Source of the DNA: an uncultured Bacilli bacterium
GTDB taxonomy: Bacteria; Bacillota_I; Bacilli_A; RF39; UBA660
DNA: 33,337 nt
Direction: 5' to 3'
Assembly: GCA_947629405.1 (NCBI GenBank)
Contig: CANRDL010000012.1
Location: 1-33,337, forward strand
Part shown: positions 22,341 through 30,819 of the stretch, in pieces
Layout: each line of letters opens with the position of its first letter
How positions within the stretch are numbered: position 1 is the stretch's first letter
Program-made: the position numbers and the translations under genes
The notes under the pieces: generated by a model
The model's input: the letters and a program-made list of their open reading frames with translations, nothing else
The model's database searches: none
Told to the model about the DNA's origin: nothing

Positions 22341-23514
22341 AATATTGATTGTTGTATTATTTCTATTAGTAGTATCAGGATGTTATAATTACCGAGAATT
22401 AAATGAATTATCAATAGTATCCGCAATAGGAATTGACAAAGATAAAAATGATAATATTAAAGTAACAATTCAAGTAATCAATTCTAAAAAAGAAAGTTCA
22501 GATTCTTCACAATCTAATACTAATGCAACATTTATTACCTATGAATCAAGTGCTAAAACTATTCAAGAAGCTTTAAGAAAAGTAGTCTTATCATCACCTA
22601 AAAGATTTTTTGCCACTCAAATGCAAATTTTAGTAATAAGTGAAAAATGTGCTAAAGATGACATAACGAAATATATAGATTTTTTTACAAGAGACCCAGA
22701 AATCCAAATGAAATTTTTAACCTTAATTGCTAAAGATACAACAGCCAATAAAATATTAACTACTCTAACCCCTTTAGAAACTATTAATTCCACTAATATA
22801 AGAGAATCTTTAAAAACTAATACAAGATATTTAGGTATTGGTTATGAAATAACTTTTGAAGATGTAATTAATAATATGATAAATGATAAGATTGAAATTT
22901 CCATGCCGTCGGTAATAATTATCAATGAAAATAAAAATCAAGATAGCACTAAAAATTTAGAACAAGTTAAAAAAATTGCGGATTCTAAAATTTCGTCCAT
23001 TGCTGTATTTAAAAATAATAAATTAATTGGTTATTTAACCGACCAAGAATCAATTGCCTATTCTTTTATATTGGACAATATTGAAAATACGATTATTACT
23101 ACAAAATGTGCATCAGGACATATTTCATCAGAAATAATTGAATCACATACAAAAATTGATACTAATAAAAATAATATTTCTATAAATATTTCAGCAAATG
23201 CCAACATCAATGAAAGTACTTGTGAAACGGATTTAAATTCTAAAAAAGATTTAAATAAAATTAAAAGAAGCATAGAAAATAACATTAAAAATAATATAAA
23301 TAACACTTTAAATACAGTTCAAAAAAAATATAAATCAGATATATTTGGGTTTGAAGATTTAATATATAAAAATGATCCGAAATATTATAAGAATATTAAA
23401 AATTGGGATAACTTTTATCAAAATATTAATTTTAATGTCAATGTTGATATTGATACATTAGAAAAGGGAAATACATTATATACTCCAGAAAGGAAGTTAA
23501 AAAATGAAAAATAA
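22327..23514 (+). CDS. gerKC: Spore germinant receptor lipoprotein subunit C (GerAC/GerKC)
   Basis: A 395-residue lipoprotein of the Ger(x)C family. The signal peptide MKKIKILIVVLFLLVVSGC places the lipidated cysteine at 19, followed by YNYRELNELSIVSAIGIDKD, the family start. The rest is a three-domain soluble protein facing the outside of the inner membrane, Asn/Lys-rich with a helical segment near 300-350. GGAGGT lies 4 nt from ATG 22327; the frame is open 24 nt further but without a ribosome site. It overlaps gerKA by 14 bp and gerKB by 11 bp, giving the A-C-B order. Confidence 0.93.
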   Translation: MKKIKILIVVLFLLVVSGCYNYRELNELSIVSAIGIDKDKNDNIKVTIQVINSKKESSDSSQSNTNATFITYESSAKTIQEALRKVVLSSPKRFFATQMQILVISEKCAKDDITKYIDFFTRDPEIQMKFLTLIAKDTTANKILTTLTPLETINSTNIRESLKTNTRYLGIGYEITFEDVINNMINDKIEISMPSVIIINENKNQDSTKNLEQVKKIADSKISSIAVFKNNKLIGYLTDQESIAYSFILDNIENTIITTKCASGHISSEIIESHTKIDTNKNNISINISANANINESTCETDLNSKKDLNKIKRSIENNIKNNINNTLNTVQKKYKSDIFGFEDLIYKNDPKYYKNIKNWDNFYQNINFNVNVDIDTLEKGNTLYTPERKLKNEK

Positions 23515-24583
23515 AATAAGTATGTTACAACTTACATCAATAAATATTTTTATAATTATTTCTTCTTTTTTTGGAATTGGAATATATAATGTCTATAATG
23601 CCGCCAAAGTAGATGCTTGGATAAGCATTATATTTACAACTATATTATCTTTTTTAGTATTATTTATTGTTATTTATATCGTTAATTATAAAAAAGATTT
23701 AACAATTGGGGAAAAAATAAAATATCTATATGGTAAAAAATTGGGAACTTTTTTAAATATAATATTAATGTTGTTTGTAGTTTCCACTGCTATAAGCCTG
23801 ATTTTTAACTTAACACATTTTATAATTACCCAATTTTTATCGGAAACTACCGTAATAGCAATTGAATTAATCTTTAGTTTAGCAATCATTTATATTAATA
23901 TTAAAGGAATTGAAACTATTTCCCGCACTTCTTTAATTTTATTATTTTTTTCTTTGATTTTTTTACTTTTTTCGATGATTGGTTTACTGCCAAACATCGA
24001 ATTTAATAATTTTCAACCAATATTAGAATATGGATTTAAAAGACCACTTAATGGGGGAATAAGAGTATTCTTACTTAATTTTGTGCCTCTATTTTTAATT
24101 TTAATTGTCCCAAAGAATCAAATTAAAAATAATGATAAGTATAACAAATATACTTTTTTAGCCTATATGGTTGGCTGTCTTATTATTTTTTTAATAACGG
24201 CAATAACTTTAGGAAGTTTAGGAATTCACTTAACAAAAATATATCAATATCCAGAATATATTGTTTTAAAAAGAATTGAAATTTTTAATTTTATTGATCG
24301 AATTGAAAATTTAATTTCTATGCAATGGATATTTGGTTTATTTATCGTAATTTCTTTTTGTGTATATAACATCAATAATTTAATTAAACCTAATAATAAA
24401 TCAAAACTTTTACCAATTATCATTTTTATAATAATTACTACAACTACTAATTTAATATTTAAAAATATAACTATTTTTAATTATTATACATATTATATTG
24501 CCCCCTTAATTAGAATTGGATTTTTAATATTTATCTTGTTTATAGCTATAACAATAAAAATTAAAAGATCACTTAAATCTTAA
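23504..24583 (+). CDS. gerKB: Spore germinant receptor permease-like subunit B (GerAB/GerKB)
   Basis: A 359-residue integral membrane protein of the GerAB/ArcD/ProY family, with about ten hydrophobic segments, an amino-acid-transporter-like fold that binds germinants in related receptors. The N-terminal MKNKISMLQLTSINIFIIISS and GVYNAAKVDAW-like segment (GIYNVYNAAKVDAWIS) fit the family. It completes the receptor with gerKA and gerKC. Its stop lies 15 bp inside the 3' end of the convergent helicase gene. Confidence 0.92.
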   Translation: MKNKISMLQLTSINIFIIISSFFGIGIYNVYNAAKVDAWISIIFTTILSFLVLFIVIYIVNYKKDLTIGEKIKYLYGKKLGTFLNIILMLFVVSTAISLIFNLTHFIITQFLSETTVIAIELIFSLAIIYINIKGIETISRTSLILLFFSLIFLLFSMIGLLPNIEFNNFQPILEYGFKRPLNGGIRVFLLNFVPLFLILIVPKNQIKNNDKYNKYTFLAYMVGCLIIFLITAITLGSLGIHLTKIYQYPEYIVLKRIEIFNFIDRIENLISMQWIFGLFIVISFCVYNINNLIKPNNKSKLLPIIIFIIITTTTNLIFKNITIFNYYTYYIAPLIRIGFLIFILFIAITIKIKRSLKS

Positions 24584-25984
24584 ATATTCAATAAAATTTT
24601 TATAATTTCTTTTAAGTTCTTTAACAAATATAGATTCATTTTTCTTATTTATAAATAAATAAACACTATTTTTACTTCTAGTTAAAGCCACATAAAATAG
24701 CCGCCTTTCTTCTTCATATTTTATTGTGTCCTTTTTTGTAATAAAAGATAATTCCTTTGTATCTTTTATTTTTGATGGAAAACCTAATAAATTATTAGAT
24801 AAATTAATTAAAATAACTTCGTTACTTTCTAAACCTTTAGATTTATGAACAGTTAAATATCTTAATTTAGAATTTATTATTCCCAACTTATTTGGTTTAT
24901 AAAAAGGTAAAATATCGTTATTATTACGCCCTAAGATTAAAATTTCATTATTTATATAATCAATTAATTTATAAAGTTCATTTTCTTTTTTATAATAATA
25001 TATTTTAATTGGTTTAGAATTTGTTTTCAAAGATTTTAAATTTTTTTTAAATTGAAATTTATTTTTTGAAATAAAATCGCTAGAGATAAAAGCAAGTTCA
25101 TTACTAAAACGATAAGTATTTTCTAAATACATAATTTTCAAATTATTAATATACTTATTTGAATTTAAAAATATATTTATATCGGAACCACTAAATTTAT
25201 AAATTGATTGATAATCATCACCAACAAGCATTAATTTAGTTCCATTTAATTGCATTAATTTTTTAATTAATAAAAGTCTAATATAGGAAGTATCTTGAAA
25301 TTCGTCAATGATAATATATTTATATTTTTTATATTTATTTTTTAATAGTTTAGTAGCATTCAATATTAAATCATCAAAATCAATTAAATTTTGCGATTTT
25401 TTTTCTAATTCATAATTTACATAAATATATAATGTTATTGCTAAAAAAGTATTTATTTTTTTACTATTTTTCTTAAAAAAATTAAAATAATCATCAATAG
25501 ATAAACCTTTTGACTTAAAAATAGTTATAAAATGAAAAATAATATTTTTAAGATATTTTAAATTGTAGTATTTTTTAGCTAAAATTAATAATCTAATATT
25601 ATTATCACAATTACTTAAAAAAAATTCATTAATTATATATTTTAGTAGTTCTTCATTAACTAAATTAACTTTTTTATTATAATGATTAAAAATATTTATG
25701 GCTAATTTATGAAATGTAAAAACATCTATTATTATTTTTTTATTAAAACTTTTATTTATTTTATTTATTAAACTATTAACAGCATCATTAGTAAAAGAAA
25801 TACAAAGTATTTGATCACTTTTGTAACCTATATTTAATAAATATTTTATTTTACCAACAATTGTTAAAGTCTTCCCACTACCGGCTCCAGCAATAACTAA
25901 AATATTATTAGTTGTATTATAAACTACTTCTTTTTGATCATCATCTAATTTATATCCACAAATATTATTTAAATTTTCATTCAT
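24569..25984 (-). CDS. Compact UvrD/Rep-like superfamily 1 helicase
   Basis: A 471-residue SF1A DNA helicase. All ATPase/helicase motifs are visible in order: Q-motif (LDDDQKEVV), I (AGAGSGKT), Ia (SFTNDAV), II (DEFQDT), III (GDDYQSIYKFSG), IV (ENTYRF), V (LTVHKSKGLE) and VI (EERRLFYVALTRS). PcrA/UvrD proteins are about 650-750 residues; here only about 30 residues separate the ILILGRNN strand from motif V, so the 2B domain is absent, and there is no C-terminal tail. Lys, Asn and Ile are very frequent. Its role in repair or restart is inferred. Stand-alone gene, converging on gerKB with a 15-bp overlap. Confidence 0.85.
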   Translation of the reverse strand: MNENLNNICGYKLDDDQKEVVYNTTNNILVIAGAGSGKTLTIVGKIKYLLNIGYKSDQILCISFTNDAVNSLINKINKSFNKKIIIDVFTFHKLAINIFNHYNKKVNLVNEELLKYIINEFFLSNCDNNIRLLILAKKYYNLKYLKNIIFHFITIFKSKGLSIDDYFNFFKKNSKKINTFLAITLYIYVNYELEKKSQNLIDFDDLILNATKLLKNKYKKYKYIIIDEFQDTSYIRLLLIKKLMQLNGTKLMLVGDDYQSIYKFSGSDINIFLNSNKYINNLKIMYLENTYRFSNELAFISSDFISKNKFQFKKNLKSLKTNSKPIKIYYYKKENELYKLIDYINNEILILGRNNNDILPFYKPNKLGIINSKLRYLTVHKSKGLESNEVILINLSNNLLGFPSKIKDTKELSFITKKDTIKYEEERRLFYVALTRSKNSVYLFINKKNESIFVKELKRNYKNFIEYLRFK

Positions 25985-26049
25985 AATTTTAAATTACTAC
26001 ATTAGTTATTTTAAAGCAAATTACAATTTCTGTTTTTTGGTAGCGATAA

Positions 26050-26078
26050 TTAAAAAGAATTACATATTTTGTAATTCT
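26050..26078 (-). terminator. Terminator of ftsW
   Basis: AGAATTACA (26078-26070) pairs perfectly with TGTAATTCT (26064-26056), loop of 5, followed by T residues. The ftsW stop codon (26062-26060) is inside the 3' arm. Confidence 0.8.
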
Positions 26079-27214
26079 CTTTTTCTTTTTATATTTTTTG
26101 ATTCAATAACTACTCTTTGAACCAAAAATAAAAGTAATATTACAACTAAATTGAAACTTCCACCATAAGATAAAAATGGTAATGGCACTCCCGTTAATGG
26201 TATTAACCCAAGAATTCCCATCAAATTAATAAAAATATGTAAAATTAATAAAGAAAAAGTACCATAAGCAATAATTGATCCGCATAAAAATTCTGCATGT
26301 TTTGCAATATTTAATAATCGCAAAAGTATTATTATATATCCAATTATAACTAATAGGCCCCCTATTGCTCCTAATTCTTCTAAAACTATTGCAAAAATAA
26401 AATCAGTATGTGCCTCAGGTAAGTACAAATATTTTTGAGTTGAATTACCTAAACCTAAACCAAATAATCCACCATTAGATACCGATATTAAACTGTTGCA
26501 TACTTGATAACCCGTATCCTCAATATATCTTGAACAAGGATTTTTATATTGCAATCTTTTAGCTTGAGTTTCATTTAAAATTTTACCACCAAATTGAAAT
26601 AATATGACAAAACCAATTACCCCAATAACAGCACAAATTTTTAAAATTTTATTCATGTTATTTTTAGGTAAAGGTAATGAAAAGAAAATCATTACTACAA
26701 GACCTGCTAAAATAATTGAACCACCTAAATCGGGTTGTAAAATGATTAAAATAAAAAATATAATACTAACGACTATAGGAACAAATATTGCCCATTTATT
26801 TTTCATTTTATTTATCTTTTCTCCATAAAAAATAGCAAAATAAATAATTATAAAAGCTTTGACAAATTCCGTTGGTTGAATACCAAATGAGCCAATATTT
26901 AACCAACTTTTCGCTCCATTTACACTATTTCCACTAATTAATACATATAATAAAAGAATTAATAAAACTAAAAATCCCATTGAAATAAAATGGCGATACT
27001 TTTTGATTGGAAAATTTATAACAAAGAAAAATCCTAAAATTATTCCTACGACACTAAAAAATAATTGGCGTAAAAAATAATAATTAGTACTATAACCATA
27101 ACGCATAACAGCAGCAACTGATGAAGCACTAAAAATCATTACCAAGCCTAATAAAGTATATAGTAATGTTAGTATTAGTAATAATTTATCACATTTTCTT
27201 ATATTATTTCTCAT
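26060..27214 (-). CDS. ftsW: SEDS peptidoglycan glycosyltransferase, FtsW/RodA/SpoVE family
   Basis: A 384-residue membrane protein with about ten spans that polymerises lipid II together with a class B PBP. Family motifs are present: the first-helix FSASSVAAV, GAKSWLNIGSFGIQPTEFVK, ILQPDLGGSII, GGLFGLGLGNSTQKYLYLPE with HTDFIFAIVLEELG, and PLPFLSYGGSFN. Whether it serves division (FtsW), sporulation (SpoVE) or elongation (RodA) cannot be decided; division is the usual default. A GTG at 27223 is in frame, but ATG 27214 is better placed behind AAGGTGGAG. Stand-alone gene with its own terminator. Confidence 0.9.
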   Translation of the reverse strand: MRNNIRKCDKLLLILTLLYTLLGLVMIFSASSVAAVMRYGYSTNYYFLRQLFFSVVGIILGFFFVINFPIKKYRHFISMGFLVLLILLLYVLISGNSVNGAKSWLNIGSFGIQPTEFVKAFIIIYFAIFYGEKINKMKNKWAIFVPIVVSIIFFILIILQPDLGGSIILAGLVVMIFFSLPLPKNNMNKILKICAVIGVIGFVILFQFGGKILNETQAKRLQYKNPCSRYIEDTGYQVCNSLISVSNGGLFGLGLGNSTQKYLYLPEAHTDFIFAIVLEELGAIGGLLVIIGYIIILLRLLNIAKHAEFLCGSIIAYGTFSLLILHIFINLMGILGLIPLTGVPLPFLSYGGSFNLVVILLLFLVQRVVIESKNIKRKRELQNM

Positions 27215-27350
27215 ATACTCCACCTTATTTTTATAATATCATAAATTTATAATTTAAAAAATAGTAATTAAAAAAATTAGGCATTTTTAATGTCAAAAGT
27301 CAATCATTATTAATAAAATATAAATAGATACATTAAGGAGGTATAATAAT

Positions 27351-27530
27351 ATGTATTATTATGGAAATAATGGCTACTATGGCGGAGGATATGGAATGAA
27401 TCAATGCTGTCCTCAAGGTGGATATGCTGGATATTCTTCTGGATATGGCATAGGAGCTGCTATTTGGATTGTTTTATTCATCCTACTTGTAATAATAATT
27501 GGTGCTGGATGGTTTAACAATAATAATTAA
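27351..27530 (+). CDS. YjcZ-type Gly/Tyr-rich mini-protein with one membrane span
   Basis: A 59-codon gene. The protein starts MYYYGNNGYYGGGYGMNQCC, has a Gly/Tyr/Ser-rich head with a Cys-Cys pair, then one hydrophobic span (IWIVLFILLVIIIGAGWF) and ends in four Asn. This Gly-Tyr head plus a xVLFILLxIIGAxW span is the layout of the YjcZ-type small proteins found in spore-formers, often sporulation-associated. The ribosome site AAGGAGG (27335-27341) is 9 nt from ATG 27351, and a perfect terminator follows at once, so it is a genuine monocistronic gene. No promoter could be confidently assigned to a sporulation sigma factor. Confidence 0.88.
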   Translation: MYYYGNNGYYGGGYGMNQCCPQGGYAGYSSGYGIGAAIWIVLFILLVIIIGAGWFNNNN

Positions 27531-27531
27531 A

Positions 27532-27557
27532 AAGGAAGATTACTTCCTTTTTTTTAT
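27532..27557 (+). terminator. Terminator of the YjcZ-type gene
   Basis: AAGGAAG (27532-27538), loop ATTA, CTTCCTT (27543-27549) and a T-run, starting 2 nt after the stop codon. Confidence 0.9.
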
Positions 27558-27580
27558 AATTAATATAATCTAAAATATTT

Positions 27581-27618
27581 TTGACAAATTTGACAAAATC
27601 TTATAAAATACATATAAT
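27581..27618 (+). promoter_or_regulatory. Two overlapping consensus promoters of def
   Basis: P1 is TTGACA (27581-27586), 17 nt, TAAAAT (27604-27609). P2 is TTGACA (27590-27595), 17 nt, TATAAT (27613-27618), a perfect consensus. The two are offset by exactly 9 bp. Confidence 0.85.
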
Positions 27619-27645
27619 TTATTTAGTAGTTAAGGGGTGTTAAAG

Positions 27646-28197
27646 ATGAAATTACCTAATATTAAAATTTTAAACGAAAAAAATAAACTTTTACATAAAA
27701 TTTCTAATGAAGTTAAATTTCCTCTTAAAGAAGAAGATAAAAAATTAATAAATGATATGTTATTGTATTTAAAAATGTCACAAATTGAAAAATACTCCGA
27801 AAAATATAATTTACGACCTGGAATGGGTTTAGCATTTCCCCAAATTGGAAAATTAATGAGAATTTTTGTAATTTGTAATGAAGAAGAAGACGGAAGCTTT
27901 ACTAACTACACTATTATTAATCCCAAAATAAAAAGTGAATCAGAAGAATTAATATATGTTGGTGAGGGCGAAGGTTGTTTAAGTGTTGATCGAGATGTAG
28001 ACGGAATTGTTCCAAGACATGCTAGAATAACTTTAGAATATCAAGATGTAAATGGAAATAAACAGACTATTAGAGCTCGTGAAGATTTAGCTGTGGCTTT
28101 TCAACATGAAATTGATCACTTAAATGGTATTTTATTTGTTGATAAAATTGATAAAAAAAATCCATACAAAAACCAAGAATTAATGAGAGAAATTTAA
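27646..28197 (+). CDS. def: Peptide deformylase
   Basis: Iron/zinc metalloenzyme that removes the formyl group from nascent proteins. The three motifs are present: GMGLAFPQIG (motif 1, with Phe in place of the usual second Ala), EGCLSV (motif 2, metal Cys) and QHEIDHLNG (motif 3, two metal His and catalytic Glu). The 183-residue length and the insertion before motif 1 fit type 2 deformylases of Gram-positives. ATG 27646 is 8 nt from AAGGGG; an in-frame GTG at 27637 overlaps the ribosome site and is rejected. Very strong tandem promoters precede it. Confidence 0.96.
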   Translation: MKLPNIKILNEKNKLLHKISNEVKFPLKEEDKKLINDMLLYLKMSQIEKYSEKYNLRPGMGLAFPQIGKLMRIFVICNEEEDGSFTNYTIINPKIKSESEELIYVGEGEGCLSVDRDVDGIVPRHARITLEYQDVNGNKQTIRAREDLAVAFQHEIDHLNGILFVDKIDKKNPYKNQELMREI

Positions 28198-28220
28198 GAT
28201 GATTTTAATCGTCTTTTTTT
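28196..28220 (+). terminator. Terminator of def, containing stop codons of both convergent genes
   Basis: AAGATGAT (28196-28203) pairs with ATCGTCTT (28208-28215), loop of 4, then a T-run. The def TAA (28195-28197) and the vanY-like TAA (28207-28205) both lie in this hairpin. There is no T-run on the minus strand, so it acts for def only. Confidence 0.8.
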
Positions 28221-28750
28221 ATTTCTTCTAAACATAAGTTAGAAACATACATTTTTTTTGCTAAATTTTTACCGACATATCTTATATGCCAAGGTTCATA
28301 AGAAATCTTTGTAATTTTTTCTTTATCTTTCGGATATCTTAAGATAAAACCAAATTTATATAAATTATTATGCAATAAATTAAGAAAATCTTTATCTTTA
28401 ATATCAAAATCAAATAATGGTTTATTTTCTTTAATTAAAATTAAATCTATAGCAAGACCAGTATGATGTTCAGAATAACCAGGCAGCATCACATATTTTA
28501 AAGTATGATCAATGCCTTTTAAAGATAAAATTTCATAAAACAATTTTTCTTGTTCCAAAAAACTTCTATAACCTGATTCAACATCAATAATATATCCTAG
28601 TTTTTTTAAATATTTTTGTAATTTTAAATAATTTTTATAAGTCTTTTTTTCAACTTTAATTTCAGCATTACAAATATTTTTAAATTTAATCAATTTAATT
28701 TTAGGAAAAGAATATTTATGATCTTTATTAACAAGAATTTTATAATTCAT
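28205..28750 (-). CDS. D-Ala-D-Ala carboxypeptidase, VanY/M15B family
   Basis: A 181-residue zinc peptidase trimming the terminal D-Ala of peptidoglycan stem peptides. The zinc and catalytic motifs are SEHHTGLAIDL (SxHxxGxAxD) and EPWHIRYVG, preceded by the GYRSFLEQ substrate-region motif. No signal peptide or membrane anchor is visible: the start MNYKILVNKDHKYSF is not hydrophobic, which is unusual because most VanY-type enzymes act outside the membrane. ATG 28750 is 5 nt from GGAGG. Shared drug resistance should not be inferred from the family name. It converges on def. Confidence 0.9.
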   Translation of the reverse strand: MNYKILVNKDHKYSFPKIKLIKFKNICNAEIKVEKKTYKNYLKLQKYLKKLGYIIDVESGYRSFLEQEKLFYEILSLKGIDHTLKYVMLPGYSEHHTGLAIDLILIKENKPLFDFDIKDKDFLNLLHNNLYKFGFILRYPKDKEKITKISYEPWHIRYVGKNLAKKMYVSNLCLEEIKKDD

Positions 28751-28769
28751 GATTTCCTCCAATTAAATT

Positions 28770-28807
28770 ATATAAAAACAGAATTATATTTATTCTATAA
28801 TTCTGTT
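28770..28807 (-). terminator. Terminator of ezrA
   Basis: AACAGAATTATA (28807-28796) pairs perfectly with TATAATTCTGTT (28788-28777), loop of 7, then T residues. The ezrA TAG stop spans the end of the 5' arm and the loop. Confidence 0.85.
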
Positions 28808-30519
28808 TGGTAAGATTCAATTAATTTTTTATATGCTTCAGGTTCAATAATATTAATACTACTTATAGCATTTTCTAAAGCGTTTTTAAAATTACCTTTA
28901 TAAAACATGCCCTCAGCTTTTGCCAGACCAAAATCAATTTCTTTATTTACAGGACGATATCTATTACCATAAACTATAGCAATTTCTGCCATAGCCGCAG
29001 TTTTTATTATTTCATTAGAAGTATTATATAATTTTAAGACTAAGTCACGAGCAGTATCTACCCTAGTATTTAAAACTCTAATAGATATTGGTTTCTTTTC
29101 TAACTCTTTAATTATTTCTTTTATAGCTTCATTAGCTTCTTTTAGTTCTATATAATAATTCTTAGGAACAACAGGCAATTTATAAGAGTTCATTTTATCT
29201 TTAGATCTTCTCAAAATATCTTTTATATCATCTAATTGTTCTCTAGCTCTTATTTCATCTTCCTTTAATTGTCCAAGAGTTCTTAAAGCAATTTCTAATT
29301 TTTCTTCAGAATCAGTCACTTTGACATTTAAAAGTTCCATTTCTTTAGCCAACTTTGAATAAGGAAATGATTTATTTCGATGCATTGAAATTATTTGATT
29401 ATAATTATTTTTTTCAATATTTAATTCTTCTTTTATATTTTTAATAATATCAACATCTTCTTCAGATAAATCATATGAATATTTAATATCGCCAATTGAT
29501 TTATATAAATCTTTAACAGTTGAAGTTAACTTATTAATTTTTACACCTAATGTTCGAGAATATTCCTCAAATAATTTTCTAGTAACTTTTTCTCTTTCAA
29601 AATCATGATATAAACTTTCAAAATAGTCTAGAATTGTTTTAAGTTCAAAAATTGAATCTTCGACATTTAAAACATTTAATCTAGCAAAAATATCAGCAAT
29701 TTTTTTATTAGATTCTTCAATATTATATTCAATATTTAAATAATCTAATTGGTACCCTTCTTTAATCATTTTCTTTTTAATATTTAAAACATCTTTTTCT
29801 TTATTAGGAATAATTCCTTTTCCCATTAAAATAATACTAGGTGCTTCCTCAATAATTACTTCTAAATTACCTATCGTATCATCTAACGCTTTTACAATTT
29901 TACCGACTTCGGTAAAATTATTATTATCCATAGATTCTTCAAAAGCCGAAAATAGTTTATCAATATTATCAAATTGTAATTCAATAGGATTTTCAATTAT
30001 ATTATAACTATCTTTAGAATTTTTATATTTTAATAAAAGAGTACGATATTTAGTTTTAAGTCTTGTTACTGTTTCACGATTTTTTTCCTCACTTTGAGTA
30101 AGTTGTCTTATTTCATCAAGTAAAAAATTAGCCTTCATTTTAACATAATAAATTTGTAATTCAGCTCGAGCAATTAAAGTATCTAAATTTTTAAAATCTT
30201 TTTCTTTAAATTTATCTTCAATATCTAATAATAAATCAGTTATTTTAGGTACATCTTCATCTTTTATAATTTTAAATCTCTTTTGCCAATTATCATATGT
30301 TTCTTTTAAAGAATCATTATTAATTAAAGCTTCAACTTTATTAAGTTCAGATAGAATTGAAGCAGATATAATTAAATTTTTATCTCTCTCTAAAGAATTC
30401 AATTCATTTTCATATTTTTTAAATAGTCTATTGCGAATTAAATTTAAAACTACAATAATTATAATTATAGATAGAAAATAATATGTAGTAGCAATTAAAA
30501 TAAAAGTCGTTTTTGACAT
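28795..30519 (-). CDS. ezrA: Septation ring regulator EzrA
   Basis: A 574-residue negative regulator of FtsZ ring assembly, typical of Bacilli. One N-terminal span (about 5-27) with the N-terminus outside is followed by a long cytoplasmic coiled-coil, spectrin-like region. Typical sequence includes YDNWQKRFKIIKDEDVPKI near 80-98 and the Q.YYVKMKANFLLDEI segment. Length matches the Bacillus protein. ATG 30519 follows AGGAAGTGA. It stands between its own extended -10 promoter and a strong terminator. The neighbouring rpsD is divergent. Confidence 0.92.
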   Translation of the reverse strand: MSKTTFILIATTYYFLSIIIIIVVLNLIRNRLFKKYENELNSLERDKNLIISASILSELNKVEALINNDSLKETYDNWQKRFKIIKDEDVPKITDLLLDIEDKFKEKDFKNLDTLIARAELQIYYVKMKANFLLDEIRQLTQSEEKNRETVTRLKTKYRTLLLKYKNSKDSYNIIENPIELQFDNIDKLFSAFEESMDNNNFTEVGKIVKALDDTIGNLEVIIEEAPSIILMGKGIIPNKEKDVLNIKKKMIKEGYQLDYLNIEYNIEESNKKIADIFARLNVLNVEDSIFELKTILDYFESLYHDFEREKVTRKLFEEYSRTLGVKINKLTSTVKDLYKSIGDIKYSYDLSEEDVDIIKNIKEELNIEKNNYNQIISMHRNKSFPYSKLAKEMELLNVKVTDSEEKLEIALRTLGQLKEDEIRAREQLDDIKDILRRSKDKMNSYKLPVVPKNYYIELKEANEAIKEIIKELEKKPISIRVLNTRVDTARDLVLKLYNTSNEIIKTAAMAEIAIVYGNRYRPVNKEIDFGLAKAEGMFYKGNFKNALENAISSINIIEPEAYKKLIESYQTEL

Positions 30520-30548
30520 ATCTTCACTTCCTATTTTGTACTATTTTT

Positions 30549-30557
30549 ATTTTATCA
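30549..30557 (-). promoter_or_regulatory. Extended -10 promoter of ezrA
   Basis: TGATAAAAT (30557-30549) about 30 nt before ATG 30519; the -35 is weak. Confidence 0.5.
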
Positions 30558-30623
30558 TAAATTTTGAATAAAATGAAATATTTTACATTTTTTTTAAATA
30601 AATCGAATATAATATATAAAAAT

Positions 30624-30652
30624 TTGACAATAATGCTTATTTTTGGTATTAT
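30624..30652 (+). promoter_or_regulatory. Promoter of rpsD
   Basis: TTGACA (30624-30629), 17 nt, TATTAT (30647-30652) with TGG before it. Predicted start near 30659, leaving a leader of about 160 nt. Confidence 0.85.
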
Positions 30653-30658
30653 TTTAAA

Positions 30659-30819
30659 CGCAAGAAAGTGGCAGGACTATATAATTTTAATAATGTGTTT
30701 GAGCCAAATATGGATATTAGTAATTAAGACTGCCTTAATGAAAATATTAATTCAAACTCCCTATTAAAAATTATTAGTAAAAAACTTTATTTGTAAAATT
30801 TAAAAAAGGAGGAAAAAAT
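30659..30819 (+). promoter_or_regulatory. Structured rpsD leader, candidate S4 autoregulatory RNA
   Basis: The untranslated leader between the promoter and rpsD contains a long-range helix GGCAG (30670-30674)/CTGCC (30730-30734) closing about 55 nt of mixed stems, more G+C than the surrounding AT-rich sequence. Ribosomal S4 leaders with a similar location are known in Firmicutes. There is no terminator after it, so control of translation would be expected. It ends in AAAGGAGG 7 nt before ATG 30820. A 67-codon open frame across this stretch (from 30564) is judged spurious. Confidence 0.5.

Noticed and set aside
27327-27334. GATACATT as a sigma-E -10 for the YjcZ-type gene
   Set aside because: It resembles CATACAnT, but the implied start would fall on or after the ribosome site, so it cannot serve this gene; no suitable -35 was seen either.
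30564-30767. 67-codon open frame on the + strand between ezrA and rpsD
   Set aside because: It has no ribosome site, contains the rpsD promoter and overlaps the structured rpsD leader; composition is that of noncoding sequence.
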